NCBI GenBank assembly: GCA_022496205.1
Contig: WTXD01000296.1
Coordinates: 1 to 13,168, forward strand
Length of the DNA: 13,168 nt
From: Gloeopeniophorella convolvens
Taxonomy: Eukaryota; Basidiomycota; Agaricomycetes; Russulales
Reading direction: 5' to 3'
This document shows, one piece after another, positions 1 through 9,239 of the stretch. Every line of letters starts with the position of its first letter. The stretch's first letter is position 1. Made by a program: the position numbers and the translations under genes. The notes under the pieces are model-generated. The model was given only the letters and a program-made list of their open reading frames with translations, searched no databases and was not told the DNA's origin.

Positions 1-1209
1 GATACCACGGTAGACGTGTACAGCTACAACTTCCCCGACGACAGGAGATTCATCAAAGTGCTGGGTGCGCCGGGTCTGGGCTATCCGTTGTCCCGCTGAC
101 ACATCTGACAGTATACAGCGTCTTCATCCTGGAGACTGTGCAGACTGCACTCACCGGCGCAGACGCCTACTATTGGTTCATATCCGGCTTTGGCAATTTT
201 GAGCGCCTGTCACGCCCATTCGCATCGGAATACGACGTACCCATTGTCGGCGCTATAATATCCCTCACCGTTCAGTTTTTCTTCGCCTATCGTATCTGGG
301 TCATCAGCAAGAGATCCTTGTGGATTTGTATCCTCATATGTCTGGTAGGGCGATCGTCAAACTAGGATAAGCAATCTGACATCCATCTGGTTTTTAGGCT
401 AACAGATGCGGTCGGGGCGCTGATTGGGGGTATACGGGTATGTTTGCCGATTATCTTGTAATTCTAGACTCATTGGTCGACTGTATAGACTGCCATCGTT
501 GGACAATTCTTCAAAGGTGGAGAATTGAAGACCGATGCATTGGTGCGCTGTTGTAGAACATCGTTTTCTACTCAGCGCTCACATGAAGACTGAGTAGGTA
601 TCTGTCATCGGCAGCGTCGTCTGTGACGCTCTGATTGCATCAACAATGACTTTTTTGGTGCGTGTCGATTCCCGGTCTGGCTGCTTGATTGACAGGCGAC
701 ATCCGCAGCTCTTACGACAAAAGTCGAGTATCACCCTGTCGGGTGGTCACACATTGACGAAGATAGTACGACTGACTATCGAAACCAACATGCTCACCTG
801 TCAGCATTTTTTCCATTCGTTTGCAAGCATCTTCATCGTCTCACAGAGGTCTATCAGGCGCTCTGTCTATCTCGGCGCTGCTGACGGTGACCATCTTCCC
901 TGTACGTGATATTTGCCTCGGCTTTTGCTCATCACGAACTCACTGTCGCCATAATGCAGGAAAAAAAACTGGTTTACGTGCCCGTATGTCTCCGTCTTGC
1001 TGAGCACTTCACCAATCTGACAAAACGTTCAGCACCGCCATCCTTGGGAAATTGTAAGCTTCTGGTTGGCGTACTGCACGGTCATATCTGACTCACCTCG
1101 CGCCGTCAGATACTCCAATACTCTGCTCGTCTCGCTGAACAACCGCATCTCCCTTCGCGAGGGAGTCCAATACGCATGTCTCGACAATCGTAATGGGCAG
1201 TTTCCCTAA
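1..1209 (+). CDS. DUF6534-family seven-helix membrane protein, 5'-partial, frame disturbed
   Basis: This is the 3' part of a DUF6534-family gene, a large family of predicted seven-helix membrane proteins of basidiomycetes with no known substrate. Ten exons are separated by nine short introns: 65-111, 345-397 (or 356-397), 438-488, 543-597, 658-708, 800-848, 902-959, 984-1032 and 1054-1109. The exons give family-like blocks in the expected order: YSYNFPDDRRFIKVL, VFILETVQTAL, VQFFFAYRIW, LTDAVGALIGGIR, VIGSVVCDALIASTMTF, LTKIVRLTIETNMLT, then NWFTCP, TAILGKL and YSNTLLVSLNNRISLRE. About six hydrophobic segments are visible. Two frame problems exist: the exon 2/3 junction keeps frame only with an unusual GTCAAA donor, and the A8 run at 961-968 has one A too many to lead into NWFTCP. 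TAA at 1207-1209 ends the current frame. The gene may be decaying, or these may be sequence errors. Family assignment is firm; integrity is not. Confidence 0.75.
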
Positions 1210-2017
1210 CAGCAGCGCCACACGTCACACGCGAGACGAACACGCCTTAGGTACGAGCCCAAGGGTACAACCATATCTCATAGCGGAATAAGCATGGGGT
1301 CCGTAGATGATGGCGAGCAGAGCTCAAGTTCGCAGTATGTTGATAGCACCTTCATGCGCAGCTCTACATGAAAACTTACTTTTGATTACAGCACGGGGAT
1401 AAAATTGCCTTCGCCGTTTGATAGCGCACTGGCGTTCGGTGTATAATATACGGCACTACCCATGAGACCTGTTTTATTCCCTCCCCAAGTTGCGCTATAG
1501 AGTTATTGTTCGATTTCTGGCTCAGGTAGACCGTACATTCTCAGGAAACCATCGCTTTCCCTCTGCACGACTATGTGAGCCCGTCTCACCATACTTATCC
1601 CGGCTATCTGCCTCTGACCGGAGCTAAAGCGCTGACCGATGGTGTCTGTATCTTTATACTCAAATATATTTATATTCTGACTCAAGAGCTGTGCCGCGCC
1701 TGGAGGACGAGATTCACGCACGGACAAGGGTCTAGAGTAACTTAGTAACCACCCCAAGGAGTGGCGTTAGCCAACGTCTATGCTCAGGTGTCTAATGCGG
1801 TTGGGGTGACCTTCACAGTTGCTGCAACTTTGGTTTGATGAGACCGGTGACGGCCCTCTGAAATTGGGTGATCATCATTCGTCCAAGGGTTTCGGCGGTA
1901 GATTAAAGGATAACAAATGGCGCCGTAAGATGGAGGTATATACCGGTGCTAGATGATAGGCTACGACTAGTCAAAAGCCTCGTGGGGACTGGATCTGCGC
2001 TCACTGAACGTCAATCA
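1210..2017. other. Intergenic region, no supported gene
   Basis: No gene can be supported between the DUF6534 gene and the convergent F-box gene. A minus-strand open frame of 84 codons at 1503-1757 has a fairly protein-like tail (SMVRRAHIVVQRESDGF, ending LPEPEIEQ), but no family was recognised and no clear upstream exon was found. The sequence around 1650-1680 is AT-rich. Confidence 0.5.
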
Positions 2018-4113
2018 TTAATCAGAATCATCGTATCCGTATATCTCCGATGCGTCGTAGTCCCCAAGAGCACCTTCGTCGCCATCCCACGTGAAATTAG
2101 GAACAAGCTTTCCCAGCATCTGAGCGAACACTCCTTCGATATTACAAATCTCGATTTCGAGCTTCCTGATAGGCAGCCCGCACTTGATCCGCAAGACGAC
2201 GGCATTGGAAAGCAGTGCCTGTACGGCCTCGTTCGTGCGCAGCGGCAGCGGTAAGATGTCGGCGTCTTCGATCGCAAGCGTCGTTAGGTGCCGGAAGGGT
2301 ACGATGGGTGGAGAAGTGTTGTCGATGGAGGCGGACTGGGCAGGGTTCGGTCCCCCTTTTGCTTTCGCTTTCGCTTTCTTGTTCTTTTTCTTCTTGTTAT
2401 TGACAGCTGGCACAATCGGACGAGTGATGCTTGCGCTGGGTGCTGGGGTAGCGGGACGTGGGGTGATGGCACGTAAAACTGGAGCGATGCAGGGGCCGTT
2501 GCACCTGATCGTCGTGAGCTGTTCAAACTGTTTGAAAAGCTCGGGGCATTCGTGCGGCAAGTGCATGTCTGCTGATTCGTAACCCTCGACAATCTCGACG
2601 AATTCGATGCCCGTGAGCGGAAGGGATGAACAAGCTTGACGCAACACTTCTAGGAGACCGTCGTCCGTTCCAGGGGTTGCAGACTCGAACCCACATGATA
2701 GTTCCAGTAGGCGCGAGTCTGAACGGTAGGCTTCGAGGTCGTCCGAGAAGCTGGTGGCTGCGATAGGGAGTCGACTGGAGAATACGAGTTCCATTGAGCC
2801 GTCTGCATCGGTGTAGAATTCACGAAGCAGTATGTTCAGCGACCGCAGCACAGGCGCGCCCGTGCGATTGTAATGATCAACCAACACGGGGAAGATTCGA
2901 CAAGAGTCGCTCCCGGATCGTTGGGTGGAAACACAGCGGAAGGAGAGACTGACGTCGGTCGGCAGGTCGAGGAGGTCGAGCAACTGCACGACACGACCAC
3001 TTTCACCAGCAATGTCCAGCTTCTTCAGTTTTGGAAGCTGCAGCGTGCGAGGTCGAGCCTTCATGTGATTAGACGGAGGAAGACAGAAGTGAAGAACGAG
3101 TTCTTCCAGCGCCGGAGAATGGGTGAGAAGAGTCAGGAGATCGGCGTCGGGGTCGTTCAAGCAGCGCTCTTGGGACGAGGGCACCTTCTTGGGGAACATA
3201 ATTCTGAGTTCCGAGAGCGAGGTACTACGAGGGAAGGATGCCCATGGGCTACGGTAATGGTAAAGAGAGATGCTACGCAGATTTGGTGCTTCTCCCGCGA
3301 ATAGGCGTGAATCTGGTAGAATTTTCAAGGGCTCCTCTCGGTTCTTCAATTCATCGTATTGACGTCCCATGGCGAAGGACTCCAATAGAGGTGCGGGTGA
3401 GTCGAAAAGATCCGGGCTACTAGTGGTAGAAAGTCGTGGGTACTCGACAAGTTTGAGGGTACCAGTTTGGGGGAGGTGTTTACGAAGGATTTGCAGATAA
3501 GGAGACTCTGTCGTTTCTGACTTGGGGCCGAAGTCGAGGAACGTGATCTCCACTGGCGCGCCTTGCGCACGAGCTATCATCTCCGAGACCCACTTGTGTC
3601 CCAAAGTAAACGCGGGTTTAACCCAGAACTTCGCTTCCTCCATCGCAACTCTTCTCCAGCGCCGGCAGACATGGGTAACGGTGATCCATCCCAGGTTGGT
3701 GCGACCCCATATGCCCGGAGGGTAGTCTGGGACGAGTCGCTCGAAGATACGTGCGAGGATATCAGGCGGCAGCGACGAGATAGGTATTATGGAGTTATGG
3801 TGAGAGCCGAAGGATTGAACCATCCGATGAATAGCATCCAGTTCGGTTTTGATAGTGGCACGTGAGTCCTGATGCGAAAGCGAAGAGCAGATATTTTCCA
3901 GATACTCCAGACGGGGAGCAGCGATAGACCGCCAATATTCATCCGCACTGCCAAGGTCAGCAATGTTCCTCTGGCTCGGATTCCACGAAAAGCGTACCTT
4001 TCTGACCGGGACGCAGAGGTGCCCAATATACCGTCCCCGGGAGCCGACGATCGAGAATCTGGCGAAGGTACGTGGTCCAGCTGGCCAACTTCGTGGATGG
4101 GAACAGAGGTCAT
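2018..4113 (-). CDS. F-box domain protein, two exons
   Basis: This encodes a predicted F-box protein, the substrate-choosing subunit of an SCF ubiquitin ligase; the target is unknown. Exon 1 runs from ATG at 4113 to 3998 and exon 2 from 3947 to 2018. The 50-base intron (3948-3997) has GTACGC, a GCTGAC branch site and a GGCAG acceptor, and it keeps the frame, giving 681 residues. The N-terminus reads MTSVPIHEVGQL; a stretch with ATIKTELDAIHRMVQSF then leads into the F-box (ISSLPPDILARIFERLV ... VTHVCRRWRRVAMEEAKFW, about residues 94-150). Leucine-rich, repeat-like segments follow. A lysine/alanine-rich stretch lies near residues 555-570 and the C-terminus is acidic (YDASEIYGYDDSD). The start at 4113 has A at -3 and lies about 100 bases below the ACGCGT cluster. 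A shorter 601-residue form from the ATG at 3823 is the alternative; I prefer the longer one because the upstream frame continues family-like sequence. Confidence 0.85.
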
Positions 4114-4210
4114 TATGGCAATGATTATTGTCGCAAGGTCCAAAAAGTCAGGGTGATTGCTGAATCCGAGCCCGCGAGTGGTGGTGTTGAAGTGAAGTCG
4201 CGGTGGTGGC

Positions 4211-4302
4211 GGTGGACGCGTGGACGCGTTCCTCGGAACCGAGACGCGTCGCGACGCGTCGCGTGCGCGCTTGCAATTGGTCACGCCAGTGCCGCAATCG
4301 GG
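4211..4302. promoter_or_regulatory. ACGCGT cluster upstream of the F-box gene
   Basis: Four ACGCGT boxes lie within 44 bases (4216-4221, 4224-4229, 4244-4249, 4254-4259). The last two form a perfect 18-base palindrome, GACGCGTCGCGACGCGTC, at 4243-4260. A small inverted repeat, CTCGG-AA-CCGAG, precedes it at 4232-4243. ACGCGT is the core of the MBF/MCB cell-cycle box in yeasts; use of this box here is inference. The cluster ends about 100 bases before the F-box start codon at 4113. The right part (4253-4302) resembles 7684-7733 upstream of the plus-strand gene at 7914. Confidence 0.5.
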
Positions 4303-4941
4303 CCACAGAAGACTCGACTCCTTACATAAACAAAGAGAATCGGAGCCGAGGCTGCCACCAACGGTTTGAAACCAGCATCTCGGACTTGGACCAAGAACAG
4401 CGCAGCATGCACTCAGACTTGAACTTGACATCGAGCGCCATGATACTCTCAGTGGCATCTCCAAGGACCAGTACTAGAAATCGTGGCGGGCGTAGGCCAA
4501 CCGAGCGCAGGGGTCGCGCGTGTGATGACGTCAAAATGATCTGAGCCTGGAGGCATTTCCGTCAAGAGGTGCAGGCCCGGATTGCGCGTGTGAGGTCTCG
4601 TGCACATGTTTACGTCGAGCTCGCCGCCATACTTCAAGCTTCAAGCCCCAAGTCAAACATATATCAACTCAAGCTGAAGTAACTACCAACAACTTCGACA
4701 AAAAGTACAAAACAAGCCGAAACAACAAATTTGGAATTCAATCCGAAGCACTATTATCAATTAGAGTTCGTCCACTCGGTCCAGACCATCTCTCCCGATC
4801 AGTAAGTTCTTTGAAGGAATGGGTTCCGCGCCACAGCCACGCCACAGAACGGGCTGTCGTATGTTAGAACCGGACAGCATCGATGACAGGTGATGGGCGC
4901 GTACGGAAGATTAGGAGAATACTGTTCGATTCGAGGTGCTC
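4303..4941. other. Intergenic region between F-box promoter and SC15-like gene
   Basis: No gene is supported. 4650-4770 is AT-rich and may hold 3' or promoter elements. A minus open frame of 225 codons (3787-4464) crosses this region, but its middle is exon 1 of the F-box gene and its beginning is the translated GC-rich promoter. A double heptamer TTCAAGC-TTCAAGC lies at 4633-4646. Confidence 0.5.
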
Positions 4942-5681
4942 TCAAATCCCGAGGAAGCCGAGAATGACGACGAAGTTCAAGCCGGAGAGGGTGACGATCA
5001 GACCGCCGAGGAGAGTGTTGAGAGTCAGCTTGACGACGACAAGGAGCTCATCGACGAGGTGGACAACGACGTTCAGGAGGCTTCCGAGGGCGATACTAAG
5101 GGTGGACCAGTCAGACACGAGTCAATCCCTATATGTACCATCGGCACAAAACTCACCCGAGGGGAGAGAAGGCAGGCCTGAACGCAGACGTAGCGAAAGG
5201 AGCAGCCGGGGTCAGAGCAGCCTAAAGATAGCGGTGATATTAAAACCCAAGAAAGTAGGTAATTGCGCAAGTAACGCACGCTGAAGACGTTGGCGAGAGG
5301 CTGGAGGGTGTCGGACGTGGTGCTCGTACCAGCGGGAAGGGCCTGAATCTTAGCAGCCGAGGAGCTGATCTCGCTGACAATGCTGTTGACGATGGGGCTA
5401 ACATCGCTGGAAGAGGCGGTGGACGGGTTCAAGGACGCTGTGGGACACGGTGTCAGTCTCCTTCATGAATGCTTCAGCGACGTTGCAGGCCTACAAAATT
5501 GACCAGCGATGGGACCAAGCGTGGTCGCCAGCTCGTTGAGGATGGACGCAACGCTCGAGGTAGCGTCAGTCTGGCGAGCCTTCAGGCCGCTCTCCGCAGC
5601 GCGCTCCTCAACTGGGACAGCAGAGGTGAAGGTGCCGAGGGCGAGGACGGCAAAAGTGGCGATCTTGGCGATGGAGAACAT
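4942..5681 (-). CDS. SC15-like secreted protein, four exons
   Basis: This encodes a small secreted protein of 187 residues resembling SC15 of Schizophyllum commune (about 190 residues), a cell-wall and medium protein that helps aerial hyphae form and hyphae attach when hydrophobin is lacking. Exons are 5681-5495, 5437-5280, 5221-5157 and 5095-4942; the introns (57, 58 and 61 bases) have GTAGGC, GTGCGT and GTGAGT donors and keep the frame. Residues 1-21 are a signal peptide (MFSIAKIATFAVLALGTFTSA), followed by a polar region with a possible processing site LKAR-Q at 33-37. The middle is rich in Ser, Thr and Ala. The last 50 or so residues are strongly hydrophobic (LGSLLNVVVHLVDELLVVV ... VVILGFLGI), ending at TGA 4944-4942. 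There is no cysteine, so it is not a hydrophobin. The polar-first, hydrophobic-last layout and the length support the SC15 assignment; it rests on memory of the family rather than on an alignment. Confidence 0.75.
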
Positions 5682-5707
5682 TGCTAAGCAGTAGAGAGGC
5701 GGTTGAG

Positions 5708-5760
5708 AAAGCTTGGGAAGAGCCTGAAGATTGAAAGCTTGGTGAAGAGCCTGAGGAATG
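5708..5760. repeat. Tandem duplication of about 26 bases in the SC15-like 5' leader
   Basis: Two imperfect adjacent copies, 5708-5733 and 5734-5760, both begin AAAGCTTGG and share GAAGAGCCTGA. On the gene's strand this is a pyrimidine-rich stretch 27-79 bases upstream of the start codon at 5681, so it lies in the untranslated leader or the core promoter. Confidence 0.75.
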
Positions 5761-5777
5761 AGAGTTGAGCTCGTCCG

Positions 5778-5786
5778 CCTTTTATG
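5778..5786 (-). promoter_or_regulatory. TATA-like box of the SC15-like gene
   Basis: Read on the minus strand the sequence is CATAAAAGG, about 100 bases before the ATG at 5681 and followed by a CT-rich leader. Spacing and sequence suit a TATA box of a strongly expressed fungal secreted protein. This is inferred by position only. Confidence 0.5.
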
Positions 5787-5819
5787 CGAATCCGAGAACA
5801 CAAATATGGGCATGGTACC

Positions 5820-7620
5820 GGTGGTGCGTGTCAGTCAGAATAGCCCTACCTCCGAGGAGACAAGACCTACCTCACGGCATTGTTGCGGTTGCGTGCTTTC
5901 CAAGGCACGGTGCGAAATGGCTCCTCACTTGCTCGTCACTCACGGTTCGAATCGTGCTGTGCGATGGCGAGGCGCCGACCTTGGACATTGAGTAACAGCT
6001 TCTCCATACAGTGACTTCACGATTTTCGTCATCGACATGCTAAGTGACCGAAAACCTTCACGGATCAGGTGATCGTCTTGAGCCACCAGCGTTTGAGTCC
6101 AGACGTGTGGGTTTTGATCATCATGTTCCCAAAGAATAGTCCCCTCGTAGTAGAGCAGCGTGTCCATCCTGGGAAACATAGCTAGCCACCACGAGCTTCG
6201 CGGTACCCATCAGTGGGTGAGGCCAAAATTAACGAATCAGATCGACGCGTTCAATTCGTCCAGTCCTCCGAGACGCTTGACAGCAAGCCAAGAATTTCCC
6301 AAGAGATTCTGGAAATTGCGTCAACCTGTCAATTCGAACGATAAATCATGTAAGAGTGCCGACCAGATTCCTGGACATCCCGTGACTCCACAGTCGGGGT
6401 CATGAGATTTGGGGCTATGGTCCTGTAAGCTGAGCAAGGCAGTGGCCCTCGGAGTTCTACGGGCAAGCAGTGAGGTCTCTGCAGTGCATGCTCCTCGCTT
6501 ATGATTGAATGCAGAACCACGAGGGGACGAGGGTTTCACAAGCGAGCTCCACTTCAGCATGGTGTGCAGGAACCAAGAAAGCTCCCCTGTCAAGTACAAT
6601 GACCACGCGCGGGCATTGTACGGCACATCAGACCAAAACGTTGTTTTTGGAGGAGACTGACCAAGGCATGTTCTGGGACTTGCCTCCTGACTTAGGATTT
6701 AAGCTAATCAGAACGATTCCTTCCTCGAGGTCTATGAGCGCCTAAGCTAGAGATGCTCCACAGTTGCACCCACGGCCGACGCGTGATGCTTCCGTACCGC
6801 CGATATTTTGCCATAAATGTACGTTAGTTCACATACCGACGTCGGAGGGTACGTTGTGATCGGTGTGTGGACGAGACCTGACGAGACGGGGCGTCACGAT
6901 GAGATAACGCACTTGCGGCGGATTGCGGTTTGGAGAGCTCGGTATCAATAGACCATAGGACGCGTCACCGCTGAAAAAGGGCGTCACCATCGGAGCAGGG
7001 ACTCTTTCCCGTGTTGCCATTCTATTTCAGGCAGCGTCACAGATGGCAGTTAAGAGTGCTCTTCTGTGATTTTCTAGTGAGGCCCTTCTAACTCACTGAA
7101 GGAATGCTACATGGGGATCCTGGTGGGAAAGTCGGACAACATCAATTCAAATCTCGGATTGGCTGTACGTACACTGAGCAGAATCTAGCACACAGGGCAT
7201 CTCAGGTGCTGAAAACTGCTGGTAATCAGCTTGGCGATCAGGTGTGGATCCTTGTCAGTGCCCCTTCCTCAATCCCTGACAATTCAATATTGCTATTGTC
7301 CCGATGAGACTGTATCGCAGACGAAAAGGCACCAGCTCGGAGTGAAATGTTGGAGCGGGGAACGGGGTCTTGAGTGTGACTGCTATTAGAGTAAGAGCAT
7401 CTAGGGTGGACGGCCATCCATATGCCGCGATGGTGGTGGTGAAGCAGAAGCAGAGGCGCCGAACGTCCGAGTCGACACCCATCGACGTTGACGATGAACG
7501 TGTGAGTCTTGAGAGACGTCGGCGCCGGTGCCAGCCCCTCAGGCTGCTCTAGCCTGCTAGCCTGGTCCCGGTCCCAGGTCATATATCGGGCCGGATTTGG
7601 CTGACGCCAAATGAAACGGT
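5820..7620. other. Long region without a convincing gene
   Basis: Only short open frames are present. The most protein-like is on the minus strand at 5940-6179 (79 codons, starting MFPRMDTLLYYEGTILWEH); no family, intron or neighbouring exon was recognised. Minus frames at 7238-7582 also look unconvincing. Scattered ACGCGT boxes occur (6245, 6779, 6961). No repeat unit, tRNA or transposon end was identified. Confidence 0.45.
6594..6621. repeat. Perfect 8-base inverted repeat
   Basis: GTACAATG at 6594-6601 and CATTGTAC at 6614-6621 are exact reverse complements around a 12-base GC-rich spacer. No gene lies close enough to give it a role; it may be chance. Confidence 0.6.
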
Positions 7621-7635
7621 CAGACGGTCACGGTG

Positions 7636-7733
7636 GTGGACGCGCGCGAAAGTAGACGCGTCAGGACGCGGACGCGACAATCTGATGCGTCGCGTGGCAC
7701 GTGCGCGCTCGGTGCCGCATCGCGAGACCCGGG
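7636..7733. promoter_or_regulatory. GC-rich ACGCG-type cluster upstream of the gene at 7914
   Basis: The stretch carries one ACGCGT (7656-7661) and related ACGCGC, ACGCGG and ACGCGA boxes. The part at 7684-7733 resembles 4253-4302: both have GCGTCGCGTG, then GCGCGCT, then GTGCCGCA in the same order. It lies 180-280 bases before the start codon. A shared promoter element or a short dispersed repeat would both explain this. Confidence 0.45.
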
Positions 7734-7868
7734 CAGGACTTGTCCAACCCGATCTATGTCTTCTTCAGCCAAGTGTTCAACTTGGGTCCGAATAGTGCTG
7801 CCACAACTTCTGATCTCTGCTTGCACGCCTAGACCTCTCTGCTCTGCCGCGAGCCCACAAGTGTTTCT

Positions 7869-7875
7869 ATTTAAC
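7869..7875 (+). promoter_or_regulatory. Possible TATA-like box
   Basis: TATTTAA lies about 40 bases before the ATG at 7914, followed by a CT-rich leader. The distance is short for a TATA box plus leader, so the call is tentative. Confidence 0.3.
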
Positions 7876-7913
7876 CACTCTCCCGTTCTGCCTTTCGCAA
7901 TACCAACTCTCCA

Positions 7914-8664
7914 ATGGAAACCGTCGAGACTCGCCTTGAACACCTGACAGTAAGCACTTAGACTCAAGCACGAGTACTTTACGTGACTCACCTTTGGCAG
8001 GTTAACGATGCCGAGGACGATCGTGAACTCCCGCTGAAACGTGGGGTCCAGCTCAACCCAGACAAGGTAGAAGCAGACCTTCAAAGGTACCTCGTGTCTC
8101 TCGGGGTAAGCCAGGAAACGCTCAGCACACGCTAGGCTACTTGTACTCATGTAAACGCAGCGTGCGCGCCGTTGGTTCAAAGAGATCACCCCAGAGCTCT
8201 CCAGACGCGCCAACATCCGCTTCCCAAAACCTGTCGAGAATCATCACCAGATTTTTGGATGCCGCATCACAAGGGAATGGATCAGTGCTATCGGGAAGAG
8301 CATCACCGAACCCCACCTTGAGAAGTTGAAGCTCGACTTTGTCGACCAGAGCCAGAGCGTGATGATGGGACTCTACTACATAACGGCCCTGACGTCCATC
8401 CCGCTCGAGATCGACTTTGCCATCCTACCGTCTCCGGAGCCGGGCGAAGAATTGCCAGATATCGAGAGCCACCTCGTTCTGGACTCCGGGGAACATGCTG
8501 AAGATATATGGATTCTGCGCATCTGCACGGACCACGTCAAGTTGTACGAAGGGCGACCGGCGCAATTCAAGGTCAATAGGTTGGCACAACTTCTTCAGCA
8601 AGAACCAAGGTGGTATATCAGCTTCAGGTCTGAAGGGCACTGGCTGTATCCTTATATGCGGTAG
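7914..8664 (+). CDS. Unrecognised 214-residue protein, three exons
   Basis: Exons are 7914-7949, 8001-8105 and 8161-8664. The two introns (51 and 55 bases) both start GTAAGC and end GCAG, and the frame runs through to a TAG stop. The protein begins METVETRLEHLT, followed by an acidic then basic stretch with DAEDDRELPLKRG. A basic segment, RARRWFKEITPELSRRANIRF, starts exon 3. The C-terminal half includes GLYYITALTSIPLEIDFAI, an acidic loop with PSPEPGEELPDIESH, and ends SEGHWLYPYMR. There is no signal peptide and no membrane segment, so a soluble intracellular protein is likely. No domain was recognised. The clean splice sites, coding-like codon use and the promoter-like sequence upstream make it a real gene; function is unknown. 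The 3' end faces the open frame at 8753-9238, leaving 88 bases between them. Confidence 0.75.
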
Positions 8665-8752
8665 ACGAGAGTCGAGAGATCGTTGTACATGAAGCCAGCT
8701 GACGCCGTAAAGATGCCACCGCCTCGCTTCCCGTAAGGCCCAGTTGATCATG

Positions 8753-9238
8753 TCATATGTAAGTGCTCCTTAATGTCGAGCTTCGGTTGGGCGGCCACGC
8801 GTTGCTTCGGGATGTATGCTTAGAGGCAACGGACTGACGTTCACGCGCGATGACGAACCTGCAGAAAGACTCGATGGAGTCTACGCGTACTGTAGCCTCC
8901 GAGAGCACCAGTCTTGAGCCCACTGTGCCAGGTGTGCAGGCCCATGTCGCGTAAGTGAACTGTCCCGGTCGGTTTGGAAACGAGATGCCAGTGACGCGCG
9001 ACCTGCCGAGGTTCCTAGTAGCTGATTCCTCTGCTAGCTGAGCAGTAAGGCGCTCGGGCCCTGGAAGAAGTTCAAGGACGATGTACGCGCCTGCTATTGG
9101 TTCGGGCACTTTTATCGTCTCTGGTTCGATCAGCATGTAATTCAGTTGCGTGACAACATGTCGTTCGATGTGGTCGAGGAGCCTAAGGGGACCGGTGCAG
9201 CCCTCGGTCCGAGTCGCGTGGCGGATCTCGGAAGGCAC
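8753..9238 (-). CDS. Hypothetical protein, start uncertain
   Basis: A 161-codon open frame, convergent with the gene at 7914-8664. It begins at a GTG codon; the first in-frame ATG is at 9136 and would give 127 residues. An in-frame TAG lies just upstream inside GATGAGATAG, which could instead be an intron acceptor leading into this exon, so a 5' exon may be missing. The middle reads as plausible protein (RLLDHIERHVVTQLNYMLIE, VPEPIAGAYIVLELLPGPER, TYATWACTPGTVGSRLVLSE); the last 40 residues are basic and low in structure. No signal peptide, membrane segment or known domain was seen. It may be a real small gene, a terminal exon or a relic. Confidence 0.35.
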   Translation of the reverse strand: MPSEIRHATRTEGCTGPLRLLDHIERHVVTQLNYMLIEPETIKVPEPIAGAYIVLELLPGPERLTAQLAEESATRNLGRSRVTGISFPNRPGQFTYATWACTPGTVGSRLVLSEATVRVDSIESFCRFVIARERQSVASKHTSRSNAWPPNRSSTLRSTYI

Positions 9239-9239
9239 A

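Noticed and set aside
2018..3823. F-box gene as a single exon starting at 3823
   Set aside because: The frame continues upstream with plausible N-terminal sequence to a canonical acceptor at 3948, and a 50-base intron links it in frame to an ATG at 4113 in good context. The short form remains a fallback.
3787..4464. A 225-codon minus-strand open frame
   Set aside because: Its middle is exon 1 of the F-box gene (from ATG 4113) and its start is translated GC-rich promoter; its end runs out of frame through exon 2. It is not a separate gene.
4883..5284. Plus-strand open frames rich in Arg or Glu/Asp
   Set aside because: They are antisense shadows of the last two exons of the SC15-like gene, whose spliced reading is far more protein-like.
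5938..5956. GGTTCGAATC, which looks like a tRNA T-loop
   Set aside because: The flanking bases form only a 4-base stem around an 8-base loop, and no acceptor stem, D-arm or anticodon arm fits on either strand.
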